A stretch of DNA of 64,000 nucleotides from NCBI GenBank assembly GCA_023362775.1, contig JALMGJ010000029.1:7227268-7291267 (forward strand). The letters run 5' to 3'. The translations under genes were made by a program, and so were the position numbers. Under the pieces are notes generated by a model, which was not told the origin of the DNA, searched no databases, and worked only from the letters and a program-made list of their open reading frames with translations. This DNA is from Charina bottae (Eukaryota; Chordata; Lepidosauria; Squamata; Charinaidae). Shown here one piece after another: positions 1 to 11,830 of this stretch (positions within the stretch are counted from its first letter, which is position 1; each line of letters starts with the position of its first letter).

Positions 1-38
1 GGAACCCAACATCTCATTTGTATGGAGGGGGGGAGTAG

Positions 39-125
39 GGGTGTCTTCAGAGTATGGGCAAAAAAGTCAAGATGGCACCCACAACAGTGCGATCAAAGCT
101 TTTTTGCCCTTGGAGCAAAGAAGGA
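39..125. mobile_element. Half copy of the GTCAAGATGG MITE family
   Basis: This is the left half of a short inverted-repeat element that recurs about a dozen times in the window. The diagnostic order is a GGGGTGTC terminus, then a short spacer, then AAAAAAGTCAAGATGGC, then GCGATCAAAGC. The right inverted terminus seen in complete copies (for example near 53.7 kb) is missing. It has no coding capacity. The superfamily is uncertain; the CAGGGG-type end is compatible with hAT but no target duplication could be read here. Confidence 0.55.
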
Positions 126-266
126 AGGGTTCCCCCTCCTTCCCTTGCTAAAAACATTTGCTACCTTGGTCAAACTAGTGTAAATAATGGTTTAACTGTT
201 CATTTCTGTAGCTACCTAAAATTAAGATCAAAAGAGGTTTGGTGCTTTGTAATGTATACTGTATAG

Positions 267-541
267 AAGGGGTCCCCAACTTTTTGGCATGAGTGACTGG
301 TTTCATGGAAGACAATTTTCCTATAGACCGGGGTGGGTGGGTTTGCAGGCGGGAGCCAATCACGCAGACCAGGGGGCGGGGTTTGCAGGCAGGAGCCAAT
401 TGCACGGACCGGGGGTGGGGTTTGCAGGCAGGAGCCAATCTCACGGACCAGGGGGCAGGGTTCAGAGACCGGCATGGCGGCCCAGTTCCTAACAGGCCAC
501 AGACCGGTACCGGTCCACGGCCCGGGGGTTGGGGACCCCTG
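267..541. mobile_element. Non-autonomous hAT element, GGGGTCCCCAA termini
   Basis: The element is bounded by inverted termini (AAGGGGTCCCCAAC on the left, GTTGGGGACCCCTG on the right). It is flanked by a perfect 8-bp direct repeat, ctgtatag, at 259-266 and 542-549. An 8-bp duplication is the hAT signature. The interior holds three copies of a roughly 40-bp GC-rich module containing GCAGGCGGGAGCCAAT, each followed by an ACGGACC-like spacer. ORFs crossing it are artefacts of that repeat. A sister copy with the same ends lies at 44904-45205. Confidence 0.85.
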
Positions 542-549
542 CTGTATAG

Positions 550-989
550 TACACTCTGCACAGCAAGTGAGATGGGGAAAAGACAGGAGTATGGCCTGTT
601 TGTATCCCTATTTGAACTGTTCTGAATAATGTTAAAAGTAAAATTGTTTATCTATTCACAACCAAGAAAGTGGGCTGAAAATCAGCGTATTAGACTTCAA
701 GCTGGACTGGAACATAAGATATGATCTTGCTTAAAGAGAAAGCTAACCGGAGCTTGACATCCAATGGAATTCCTGCTACAAAGATTTCAACACTAAAGAA
801 GGAGGGATAGGTCACCAAAAGTTCCTCGATGCTCCCATGCCTTGAACAGGGATAAAGATGTTTTATCATATGCATGTGATAAACTCACCAAGGCAAGAAC
901 GTCAGTCACAACTGTTTTATACTCTGTTCATAAGAAAATTATTCATCTCTACTTTCTGCGCTTCCTCTGCCATCACAGTTTACAGTTGC
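550..989. other. Interval without recognised gene or repeat
   Basis: I see ordinary AT-rich sequence with no convincing exon, RNA gene or repeat boundary. Confidence 0.5.
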
Positions 990-997
990 CCCCAACG

Positions 998-2565
998 TAG
1001 GGTGACCATACATCCCGTTTTGTTATTTTAGCATTTTTCAACCGTCCCGTCGTTTTGATCAAAATCTCAATTTTGTCCCTTTTTTAAACCCGGCGGGAAG
1101 GAGGACAGGAAGACAGGAAGGAGGACTGTAGCTGGACTTGCCATTGGAGGCAGCCTGGAAGAGGCCCTATCAGCGTGGCAACTGGAAGTCCAGTTGCCAC
1201 GTGCGAGCCCAGCAGCAGACACAGCACCACAGTCCAGGTTCCTGCCTCCTTACCTGATCCTGAGATTGTCTGCCCAGCAGTGGTGAGGCCAGGGAAAGCA
1301 GGCACGGGAAGGTTGTGGAAAGAGGGTGTGTGTGTGTGTGTGTGTGTGTGTGCACGCGAGTGTGCAGATTACTTGCTCAGAGTAATTGCATGCACACACA
1401 CACACACACACGCACCCCACACCCTCTTTCTCCAGCCTCCCCATGACCAAATGCACCCGCACCTGTTGCAGGGAGGCTGGAGAAAGAGGGTGTGGGGTGC
1501 GTGCGTGTGTGTGTGTGTGCACGCGCAGATTACTTGCTCAGCATAATCGCGCATGCACACACACACACACACACCACACCCTCTTTCTCCAGCCTCCCTG
1601 CAACAGGTGCGGGTGCATTTGGTCATGGGGAGGCTGGAGAAAGAGGGTGTGGGGTGCGTGCGTGTGTGTGTGTGCATCTGATCAGGCTTGGCCAAGGGAG
1701 GAGAGTTGTCGGCCGCCGAGCAGGAGAAGCAGGAGCCGGCCACCCTGGGGAGCTTCTGCGGGCAGCAAGGGGCGGAGTGGTGGACAACTCTCCTCCCTCA
1801 GCCAAGCCCGATCAGATGCACACATACACACTCACAGGACAGACTGCCCTGGCAGGAGCTGGCCATGCTGGGGGGCTTCAGTGGGTGGCGAGGGGCGGAG
1901 TGGTGTGGCTGAAGCCTCCCAGCACAGCTGGCTCCTGCTGAGGGCAGTCTGTCCTGTGAGTGTGTGAGTGTGTGTATGTGCATCTGATCGGGCTTGGCCA
2001 AGGGAGGAGAGTTGTCGGGCCGCCGAGCAGGAGAAGCAGGAGCCGGCCACCCTGGGGAGCTTCAGCGGGCAGCAAGGGGCAGAGTGGTGTGGCTGAAGCA
2101 GCCGAGTGCAGCCGGCTCCTCCTGCTTCTCCTGCTCTGCGGCGGTGGCAGCAGCAGCGACTCTCCTCCCTCCCTCGGCCAAGCCCGAGGGGGATGGGGCA
2201 GTGGTGGGCATCCATCCCCTCCATCCCCACCCCTTGTTCCCCGGCCAATGACGGTGCTGTGTGCACAGTGTGTGTACTCCGGCCTCCCCCAAACACACCA
2301 GCTCTTCCGCACCATTAACTGCTAGAAGAAAAAAAAACCTTTAAAAATCGGGAAAAAAAAATTAAAATCCAAGCCAATCACGCTGATGGGGGCGGGGTTT
2401 GCAGGCGGGAGCCAATCGTGTGGGGCGGGGGCGGGGTTTGCAGGTGGGAGCCAATTGCGTGGACTGGGGGGCGGGGTTTGGAGGCCGGCATGGTGGCATA
2501 AGACCCTGTCCCATTTTGCCATCCCAAAAGTCCTGTTTTTGTCTGAAGGAAATATGGTCAGCCTA
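998..2565. mobile_element. 1.57-kb non-autonomous hAT-like element, TAGGGTGACCATA termini
   Basis: The left end reads TAGGGTGACCATA and the right end TATGGTCAGCCTA. An 8-bp direct repeat, ccccaacg, flanks it at 990-997 and 2566-2573. The interior is not coding. It consists of CA/TG tracts joined to inverted copies of CACCCTCTTTCTCCAGCC, a repeated CCGCCGAGCAGGAGAAGC block at about 1712 and 2021, and near the right end three copies of the GCAGGCGGGAGCCAAT-type module (about 2375-2490). Several ORFs of 60-190 codons here come from the repeats. A right-end fragment of the same family is at 17896-18069. Confidence 0.8.
1323..1682. repeat. Alternating TG and CA tracts linked by inverted repeats
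   Basis: Inside the hAT-like element, (TG)n tracts near 1326, 1505 and 1661 alternate with (CA)n tracts near 1393 and 1557. The joints carry AGATTACTTGCTCAG on one side and CACCCTCTTTCTCCAGCC on the other, in alternating orientation. The result is a series of imperfect palindromes that could fold into long hairpins. Confidence 0.8.
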
Positions 2566-2721
2566 CCCCAACGAGGGAAGTATATCCCATATCTCTGGGC
2601 CAGTGACCACCTTTGGAATTTTGAGGGCATATTATGGCCACTATCACAATGGCTGTTAAGGAATTCTTTGCTCATTAATATGGTTACCTTGTTAAGTGTT
2701 GGCCACTGCTAAACATCTGGC

Positions 2722-2787
2722 TGGGGAATTCTGGGAGTTGTCATTCACACTTCTTAAAATGGCCAAGGTTGAGAAACACTGGCCTAA
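2722..2787. mobile_element. Right half of a TTTCTCAACC hAT MITE
   Basis: The segment runs from GGGGAATTCTGGGAG to GGTTGAGAAACACTGG, which is the right half of the palindromic MITE seen complete at 48019-48153. The left half is missing. Confidence 0.7.
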
Positions 2788-4319
2788 CCCAAATAAGAAA
2801 GCTGTTGTATTCCTAGATAATGTGCAGAATAATCAAACAGGAAGAATTTAGGATTTACACAATAGCTACCCCAAATTCCAAATTATGGAAGGAATATAGA
2901 CATGCAGTATAATTCAACAAGCTTTCTTAGTTTTGGACAGAGTATATCTCTCTGTAATGGAAAAATGAAAACATTCAAATAGCAGCTAGAACAATGGGTA
3001 GAAAGTAATGTTTGCCATCAACAGAACTGACAATGTACTGAAGACTACGAATATCTTTCAAGGGTGTGTCCAATGTTTCTGGCTTGTTGTTTGATTTTTG
3101 CTCCATAAAATTGGTGGGTGGTATTCTTGCTTGAAGTTTTATAGCTTTCAGGGAAGCTGGGTCTCAGGGACTATGTTCTTTAAGCATATAAAGCAAAGGG
3201 AAGGGAGAGAAATGAATGGAAACAAAAGTAACTATTTTTATATGTGTTTTGTTGAAAGGAAGAACCTGCTGTAGGTCACCAAGGCAAGGGCAGCTGTTAG
3301 CATCATAAAAATGCAGAGTACAAATAGCTGAAAAGCATTTGCAGCTATAGAGAAGTGAATAACCACCCTGAATCAAACAGAACATGCAATATAGATCACA
3401 ACTAATGTGAAAGCAATAAAAAAATAAAGGCAAGGTTAAATTTCTTTAACATAGCTTTGCCAATTGCTTGATCCGCCACATGGAAGTCATTTTGATGTAT
3501 GAGGTGATATAATAGAACTTATCATTACAAGGAACAAACTTCTGTTTGGCCAAATTCCAGAAAGGTGAAAATGGAAATGTGCTTGACTAAGTGATGCCTT
3601 CAGGTGTTTCTTTTTCCATGTTTACAATCAAAGCTGTCCATGCACACCCAGGTTGTGGGCTGAATGAACCTTGGTTATTCCACTGTTTGGGCCAAAAGTT
3701 GTGTCTTGCTAATCTTAACTCTGGCTCAGTTTTCAGCACGTGGGACAGGAAGGAACCAGCCCTATCTGCATAGAGTTACTAGTCATCACTTGAGCTTTTG
3801 ATTATCTCAGAACTACTTTGGGGCAGGGGGGAATGTACATATTCTATCTATAAATCAGAAAAAATGAAAATACTCCTCTCCCCAACTCACTGGTATGATT
3901 CCTTTTTGTCCTGTGCAGGGGTGTGAGAGGGAAGGAATGATGTATTTCAGTTGCAGATGACCTGGAAAAGATCTCCAGATGTTGCAGGAAGCAAAAGCTC
4001 CCCAGAAAGAACTAGAAAGTGAGACTGCAAGCTTGGGGGCTGGTCTATCTTCTCCCCTCTATGGTTGTCCATGAGGTGGTTGCACATAAAAAATAAGTGG
4101 AGCATTGGTTGCCCCGTGGACCACCCTGCTCCCCTCCATCCAACTGGTTGGCACAAAGCTCTTGATCAGCTCCTGTGGCAGGGTCATAGGAGAGCTTCCT
4201 GGACAAGACAAATCTCTAGGATGGTCCTCCCACCCAACATTAATCAGCAATTAAAGAGCTAGTGGCACCATTCAAGGGAGCTGACCTCTGGGGCTGGAAC
4301 ATACTCTTGGGGGGGCAGA
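2788..4319. other. Interval without recognised gene
   Basis: The sequence is AT-rich and single-copy in appearance. ORFs of up to about 90 codons occur but none shows splice signals on both sides or a recognisable domain. Confidence 0.5.
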
Positions 4320-4329
4320 CTGGACCACT

Positions 4330-4405
4330 CCCTCAGTTGCATCAGCACTAGGGCTATCAGATCCGGACTGCAAAAATCTAGACAACCACTAGATGGTAGG
4401 AATGA
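4330..4405. repeat. Fragment of a repeat carrying CCACTAGATGG
   Basis: The stretch around ACAACCACTAGATGGTAGG resembles the sequence at 31008-31130, which has GACCACTAGATGGCAGCAG. Both follow a pyrimidine/purine context with 'ggctatcag' or 'gggttactg' upstream, suggesting one dispersed family. This copy has lost the GGCAGC end of the motif. Confidence 0.4.
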
Positions 4406-5208
4406 GTCACTGTTTTCTGTGTCTCTTGCTTGCCATCCATGGCCACCCTAGTCAGCATGCACTGAAGTGGTCTCCTGTCCTGTGTGGGGAGCTTGCCTAT
4501 AGTTTATTTTCAAATGGTACCCCACTGTTATTTTTGTGGCACCCTAGGGAAATGCCTAGTTCCTCTGTGTGTGCACTGCAACCCAACAGCAGACCAACTC
4601 AGATTTACGGCAGGTTGAAGGCCCAGCCGGAGCTTCCTGTGTTTATGGTCCTCAAGACGCAGCCACCCCGGCTTTGACGGTATTCATGCCACCGTCATGC
4701 TGTGATGGACATGGTTTAATGGCTGAAATCTATTTGTGTCCTCTCTTTTTTCCATCTTTATTTTTTCAGGCAAATCTTTTTCATCCATCTGTTTCTACTG
4801 CTGGTAGAAACCAACCTGAATTTAAGATTCTTTGCAAACTACAAGGGACATCCATGGGGAGGGGACAACATTGAAAAGGACTGGGCTTTGATTGCAAGGT
4901 CATGGACCCTACTTTGACATTTTTTACCTCCCCCCACCCCCGCAAATGTCCCTGAAAACTGCTCACCTTCAGGCAAGACTTATGAATAGCTTTAGATATA
5001 TATTTCCTTAGATGCCTATGTTCAGTGAGACTTATGTCCAGGCAACTCTGTTTAGAATTATAAACTTAACTGTGATTATTAAAATCATTTCACTCATCTT
5101 TTTAACTGTCCTGGTTAAATAGAAACAGAGGCTGTTTTTTTGTTAGAAAGTTGAATTTGAATTTACTTCCAATACTAAATTATTGAAAATAAAACAGACT
5201 GCCAACAG

Positions 5209-5480
5209 GTTGAAGCATCAGGCTAGAAACTGGGAGACCGTGAGTTCTAGTCCCGCCTTAAGCAAAGCCAGCTGGGTGACCTTGGGCCAGTTACTGGACT
5301 AGTCCCTGCAGTTTTCTTGGTAAGATTTCAGATGTGTTTTGCCATTGGCTCCTTCCTAGGGCTGAGAGAGAGTGACTGTCCCAAGGTCACCCAGCTGGCT
5401 TTGTGCCTAAGGCGGGACTAGAACTCACAATCTCCTGGTTTCTAGCCTGGTGCCTTCACCACTACACCAAATAGGCTCTG
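5209..5480. mobile_element. Inverted pair of MIR-like (CORE) SINE segments
   Basis: The first part reads forward as a tRNA-like head followed by GCTGGGTGACCTTGGGCC, the typical MIR/CORE-SINE centre. The second part carries the same unit in reverse, CAAGGTCACCCAGCTGGC followed by GGCGGGACTAGAACTCAC. The two arms, roughly 5213-5300 and 5378-5470, can fold back on each other around a linker that contains the SINE 3' body. The head-to-head arrangement could come from insertion of one SINE into another. Confidence 0.7.
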
Positions 5481-6006
5481 CATGTATGTATGTTGTATGT
5501 GTATATAAATATATATACACACTAATTAACAATACAATGGTGTCTTTAATATTAAGTAATCATCTTAAGATTGAAACCTGTATTATACAACAGATGCTTT
5601 GATGTGAGTTGTAGTGGTTGTTTTTTCAATGTTATACCCAGCTTTGGATGAAAAAGCCAAGTAATTTTATACTTGTAATATGGACGTTCTAAATTGTAAT
5701 TAATATGGATAAAATACTTTTTTTCTTTTCTCTCTTCTCAATAGTCTAAGCTATCTAATTAATAGAATGTTAATCATCTTTAATCATATTATAAAATATC
5801 ACTCTATTGAAACAATAGAATGTATCAAGATTCATAACAACATAATAAAAAGGAAAATACATAAATACATAAATGCATGTTACCCTATGCTTTCCAAGAT
5901 AGGATCATAGCAAACTCAATAATGCAAAGTGATTTTGATATGTTATTATATCTTTTTCAGGGTCATGCTGTCATGCCACCAAGTCACTTCTGACAAAATC
6001 CCTATG

Positions 6007-6423
6007 TGTCAGAGGATCTTCCCAGAAGCAATGGTCAATAGCTTCTGGATCATATCCACTGCCATGGATTATATAGGGGGGAGGGGAAAGAAATGATTTC
6101 CACCTAGGAGCAAAAAGAACTCAAGCGGGCACAGAGAAGATTATTGAGGCAACTTACTTACCTCAATCAACACCCTCCCGAAGCACAGAACCGGGGAGCG
6201 GAGCTGTGAAACTGAAAGACGTTGCAATGGTTCTATTTCAAAAAGAGGCGGGAAAAACTGGACGGATATAAGGCGGGAGGCTTAATTAATTAAGGCGGGA
6301 GCTCAATTCACTTGTGACTTTGCAGGAGACAGGACTGTAACTCAATAAAATATCTTTCCCATATCCTGAGAGGCTTGTGGTGAAGTTTATTAATATTGAG
6401 GCATCTGAACTAAAAACCTCACA
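6007..6423 (+). mobile_element. Possible solo LTR
   Basis: The segment starts TGTCAGAGG and ends ACCTCACA, with a 5-bp direct repeat ctatg at 6002-6006 and 6424-6428. It contains a TATA-like GGATATAAGGCGG near 6263 and a polyadenylation signal AATAAAAT near 6344, in the order expected for an LTR read on the plus strand. The left boundary is less certain than the 3' half, because only the repeat and the TG/CA ends support it. Confidence 0.5.
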
Positions 6424-6764
6424 CTATGTAAGCTGTGGAACAATTGCCAACTATATAACTCTCATTTCATTTGACTGATGTCATAACTAGTTTTAGCTGG
6501 ATTTTGCCCATTGATTAGATTTGGGTTTTTAAAGCCCATTTTTTCCACTTCCTTTTCTCTAGGGTAGCTAAAGAAATTCCAGAATATTACCCAACCTGTA
6601 TATTAGTACTAGTAATCAGTATTTTTGCTAGAGTTTTAACATTTCGAAGGGTTTTGTAACTGCAAACATTTCACATTAAAATTGATAATGATATTAACAT
6701 TATTAATAATTCCCAAGCATTTTCCATCTAGACTATTCTAATTTCATTGAAGCAATACTTAAAT

Positions 6765-7026
6765 CAGGGGTGGCGAACCTTTTTTCTGCCAAGGGCCATT
6801 TGGATATTTATAACTGGGGACCGAGGGGGTGGGGTTTCTGGGATTTCCGTGGACCGGGGGCTGGAGTTTGCGGGCGGGAGCCAATCACAAGCACTGGGGG
6901 GCGGGGTTTGTGGGTGGGAGCCAATCACGTGGAAGGGGCAGGGTTTGTGGGTGGGAGCCCCACGGGCCTTAGGCGGGAGCCCCGTGGGCCTTATATGGCC
7001 CGCAGGCCTGACTTTGCCCACCCTTG
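6765..7026. mobile_element. Non-autonomous hAT element, CAGGGGTGGCGAACC termini
   Basis: The left end CAGGGGTGGCGAACC and the right end TTTGCCCACCCTTG are inverted. A perfect 8-bp repeat, acttaaat, flanks the element at 6757-6764 and 7027-7034. The interior again carries GCGGGCGGGAGCCAATCAC-type modules, although the termini differ from those of the 267-541 and 998-2565 elements. Confidence 0.85.
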
Positions 7027-7309
7027 ACTTAAATAATGCATTATACTTCGAACATCAGGGAGAACACTGGAAAAGGGTCATATTTATTGATCACAAGGGG
7101 ATGGAAAGGGTGGGGAAAAGAGAAAACCAGGTTGTTTTCATGCTTTATTTTCTATAAAGTTGTTATAGCCCATCTTAGAGATGGGTTGGGAATAGACATC
7201 CAAATAATAAATAAGCATATCAGCTTGGAAGCAACGCAGTGAAGGCTCACTTGGTCCAGCTGTGGCTAAATTTTCAAATAATTACATTTTAGGAAGGAGG
7301 TTTTGCGGT

Positions 7310-7506
7310 GGTTGTTATAGTCCATTCAATCAACCCTGACATATAGCTTTCTTGGCAACATTTTCAGAAATGATTTGCCGGTACCTTCTTCCTAGAGCTG
7401 AAAGAGAGATGGACTGGCCCAGAGTCGCCCAGCTGGCTTTCGTGCCCAAGGCAAGACTAGAAATTTATATTCTCCCATCTTCTAATCTAGCATCTTAACC
7501 AAACTA
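7310..7506 (-). mobile_element. Degenerate MIR-like SINE
   Basis: GTCGCCCAGCTGGCTTTC followed by AAGGCAAGACTAGAA matches the minus strand of the MIR-like SINE found intact near 32.6 and 38.3 kb. Upstream, CTTTCTTGGCAACATTTTC is the reverse of the SINE body. It is diverged and probably old. Confidence 0.6.
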
Positions 7507-7509
7507 GTA

Positions 7510-8969
7510 GAAAATTGAATTTCCAATGGCTATAAGCACACCAACTCTATTTTAGGTGCAAAATACTAAAGCTACGGAATAATTTAATTTATTTTTTTTA
7601 ATCCTGCATTGGCAAAATGATGTAGAAGAGAGATTATTGTGGAAATTGGACCAAGTGCCACACAGATGATGCATAAACGAATGTTGCCAGTAATTTAAGG
7701 CAGACACAGCTCTTTATAGCACACAGATGTTTTAATTATATTTCATTGTTCATCCCTAGTCTTGAGTGCATAATGCCCTGCTTCTCTTTTCATAGTATCT
7801 AAAAATGGGGGGGGGGGAAGGAAGAGAGGAGCCATGTATAGTACTTCTTTGTTTGATATTTTTAAACAAAATTTCCTGCTAAGATTAAGTTCTACATTTA
7901 GGTAATATTCATTTCTGGAATTCCCATTTTTCCTCCTTCCCTGCCCCTTTGCTGAGTAAAGTACAAAGAGTTCAGTTGGTCTAGAAAAAGGAAAATAAAC
8001 GAAAAAATAATTCTGAGCTCATATTTGCTGCTAAAGGAGACTGTATCTCACAATCTTGACCGCGAGCCACACTTCCTGCTTGCCCCATCACCAGATCTGG
8101 CCACCCACTGATCCAAGTACAGAAACAATAAGGGGCTGTTGACCTAGAAAGAAAATTGGTTGCAATTAAGCATCTGATTATTTCTAGCTGAATTAGGAAG
8201 CTAAAGCAACGGAGGAACTGGGAGAATACCAGCACAAGGCAATGTAACTCAACCAGCTCGTGGGGGTGGGAGCCAAACACGTCTGGTTATATTGAAGCAA
8301 AGATCACGTTTGATAAATTTAGATCATTCTGGTCAAAGATTCCAGCCTTCATGTTTGTGAGTCAGTCTTCCTCCCTGGTTGAAGAAATGTAAGATTGGTA
8401 AATATTCAAGTTCTATTCTCCCGGCCATTCTGTTTTGTGGAATAAGCTGCCTTCAACTAATGCTGATCATTTTGGAGTGAAGCGCATTCTGCACCGAGAT
8501 CACAGAAAGCTTTGTGGCAGATTGTTATTGCTATATGTGTTAGTTATAGGCTCTGAAATATACTTGCAGGATTAGAAAATTTTGGTGGTGGAGGGTGGGA
8601 CATCAGACAACACTGTGGTAAATCTGTTGAAACAGTTTTCCTGTGCCAGGTGCAGTTAAGCAATTTCTAAAGAAACATTTGATATGAAATAAAAATAATT
8701 GCTTTTGCATATACCAAAGCTTAGAATTCCTTAAAAAAATTGGCTTACAATGCAATCATGGGCAAATAAGAAATAAGGTGGGCACAGAATTGCAGTGATC
8801 CTAAATTTGGTTGCATTTTAATCCTTCCACTGCAATATCTAAACATCAGTGGTTTGATCCTGCAACCATGTTGTCATGGGTCATATGACTCAGATCTGTA
8901 TAACTCTAACCACTATGTCATAATCCTCCACAGTATAGACTTACTGGTGCATGGTTTTCCTAATGGGTA

Positions 8970-8970
<1 letters not shown>
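7510..8970. other. Interval without recognised gene
   Basis: This interval is AT-rich with a G9 run near 7807. I see no exon with paired splice sites and no repeat boundary. Confidence 0.5.
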
Positions 8971-9081
<111 letters not shown>

Positions 9082-9089
9082 CTGGAAAA

Positions 9090-10780
9090 TATGTCATGAA
9101 ATGTTGAGAGGTGCAGATGTCAACATTCATGTCCATTCTACATTGACAGGACTGTAAGGCTTACAGGATGGCTCCAAAAGATTGCCCTTCTTCAGCTTTA
9201 CCAAGATATAAGCATCCTACTCAAGAGGTGCTCAGAAAGCTGAAAAGCTGCTCTTAGTGATGATTTTTGACAGATATGTAATACATAAATTCTAATTTTA
9301 TTCCATTGAAATCCTATTTTGTTGTTAACTGCCATGAGCCTGATTGCTTGTGGCTAACAAAACAAGGAAACAAATAGTTTGTATTAAAACTATTCATTAC
9401 TGTTGCAAACTATAACTGAAAAATATTTGCCTACTAATATTTAAGATATTCCTACTGGCAACTGACTTCTGATATCCCAGATACCAGTTTAATCTTCGAG
9501 CCCTCACACAATTTCTGGCTAAGAGCCTAGACATTCAGAAATGGAACACACTGCATTTTGTTACCTAAAGGCATGACTCTGTCTGGCTGTGTGAACTCAA
9601 AATACAAGATTCATAGTCAATGTATTTACAAAACAGAGTAGGAAGGAGATTTATGATGCTAATCTAAAAATCTAGCTCACTTGTGCAAATTCATACATCC
9701 CAACCCTGGGAGGCATTATAAATGTAGACCATGACTCATTGGAGTAGCAGAATGCAACCCAGGGGATAATATAAGTTGGGTGCAAAGTCTCAACTTTCAA
9801 TTTTAAACATTGTTTAATTCTTTTGATGAATGAAAACTGAACCCCTATAGATTACAGTGCTAAGCTCCCAGTTACAGTGTCATATGATCAGCAAGAAGTA
9901 CATCTTGCTCTACCAGTGAAACTATATTTCTATCTGGAAGAACTCTTATGCATATCCTAGAGCATCAGTCCCATGATAATCACTGTAGCTGCAATTATTA
10001 CATACGATAATACATAATTATTATTTATCTTTTTAATTATTCTGTAGTGGCAGATCCTGGGGACGAGGGTTAATCTTGCAAGCCATCCTAGAAATATAGC
10101 ACTGTTGTATTTTATATTTATATATGAGGAGAATTTGAAAAATATCCAGAGTAACAGAATGAAATCACCAAGGTTATGAAATCACTGGTAATTTTCTATG
10201 TCATTTCTCATTTGCACTCCCAGAAACTAGCTCTTTTCATAAATCAGCCATATGTCTTATCCACCCTCTTACTCAGATGTTCAGATTACATTCAATATAT
10301 GCACATACATGAATGAAATTAACTTAGTAGAAAATTGAGCATAGAATTAAAAAAACCAAGCTCTTGTAGAGGATATCTACTGCAGCCCAGGGAATCCTGA
10401 ATTGATTTTGCACTATTTTTAGACATAAAGATGGCAACTTTTTATAGGTCTTTACTGCAGTTCTTTGAAATACTTTGCAGTGTATAATAGAGACTTTCAT
10501 AAAATCAAATAAGCTTCGTTTCTTAAAAATTCAGACAAGAGGAGCAGAAATTCAGTAGCGTTTTCACGTTTGACATGGAACTTGAATCCTGTAACCACAC
10601 GCAGTTAAGATTTTTGGGTAGGATAAGTAGCCCAAATGCAAAGAATAGGCTTCTCCTGCATGAAACCATCTGCTTTGACATCTGAGGGCTGTATCTAGAA
10701 ATAGCAGATCAGACAATTTGATCTACAGCTGTTATGGGTTCTTAAGGTTCTCCTGCGTGATCATTTTAACTGGAGAGACT
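9090..10780. other. Interval without recognised gene
   Basis: The sequence is AT-rich and shows no ORF, repeat boundary or RNA gene that I can support. Confidence 0.5.
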
Positions 10781-10790
10781 CTAGACAAGT

Positions 10791-10855
10791 GTTTCTCAGT
10801 CTTGGCAACTTGACGATGTGTGGACTTCAACTCCCAGAATTCCCAAGCCAGCCAT
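10791..10855. mobile_element. Left half of a TTTCTCAACC hAT MITE
   Basis: GTGTTTCTCAGTCTTGGC and GTGTGGACTTCAACTCCC give the left half of the palindromic MITE. The right half is absent. A second, complete copy starts about 100 bp downstream. Confidence 0.7.
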
Positions 10856-10963
10856 GAAGATGGAAATCATTCCTTGACTATAACTTAACACATGGATTTG
10901 TGTTAAATTTTGAACACATGGATTTGTACCACATCTAAATCTGGGGTTTCTCTTTGTATAAAC

Positions 10964-11099
10964 CAGTGTTTCTCAACCTTGGAGGCTTTAAGATGTGTGA
11001 ACTTCAACTCCCAGAATTCCCCAGCCTGTATTACCGGCTGGGGAACTCTGGGCATTGGAAGTCCACACATCTTCAAGTTGCCACGGTTGAGAAACACTG
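10964..11099. mobile_element. Complete palindromic hAT MITE, CAGTGTTTCTCAACC termini
   Basis: The element starts CAGTGTTTCTCAACCTTGG and ends CGGTTGAGAAACACTG, and its two halves are inverted copies through ACTTCAACTCCCAGAATTC. The flanking octamers gtataaac and ctctagac agree at five of eight positions, as expected for an old 8-bp hAT duplication. It has no coding capacity. Confidence 0.85.
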
Positions 11100-11109
11100 C
11101 TCTAGACTG

Positions 11110-11830
11110 ATACTGGATTTTCTGACTGCAACATTGTACAAACATGTACAAAATTGTGCACTTGATACTTCATCTATAGACATAGATGTGAAGAATGGCA
11201 GTTAGCAAACTTAGAAGGTAGGATTGTCCTAAGGAAAATCTTATTTGTAAAGTCAGATGGCAGGGTTTCAGGTTATAGGTACAGGATTATATATGTGTTA
11301 TTTTTATGGTGACTGTAAATAAATCATTATCTATATTGATTTTAGAGTGTTTGGGAACTTTTACTTATGCTTTATCTTAATTGATAATTTGGATTGTGGT
11401 TGGACTGCGCCCCAGTGGGGGACATGTTATAAATAAAATAGTATCATTTTGGTATATGGTTTTTGCAACTTGTGGGTTCAAGCACACATGAATCAGGAAG
11501 CGAAAACAATAAAGTATTAATATTTTCTTAAATCTACTGCAGAATCACTATGGAAGATTTCACTTGAGCAGACCATCAATTTCTCTTTAAAAATTCCAGA
11601 CTGTGGATTTACTTCCTGGATTACTCATTTGTTGCTTTGACTATGGGAGTTACTAGACAAATATATAGTTCAGTTTTGGCAGAAGAGGAGCTTCCTGATG
11701 ATCAAACAATATTGTGAGCAGTGGGTTGCCATTTCTCTTGTTTCCAAGATCAGCAAACTTCCATTTCAAGTGGAAAGTGACAAGCTATAGGAATGCAGAG
11801 ATCTCCTTGATGAAGGAATGCAGTAAATAT
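11110..11830. other. Interval without recognised gene
   Basis: I see no supportable feature between the hAT MITE and the start of the decayed LINE. Confidence 0.45.

Noticed and set aside
1170..2325. Many ORFs of 60-193 codons rich in His/Thr or Cys/Val
   Set aside because: They are translations of TG/CA tracts and palindromes within the 998-2565 element.
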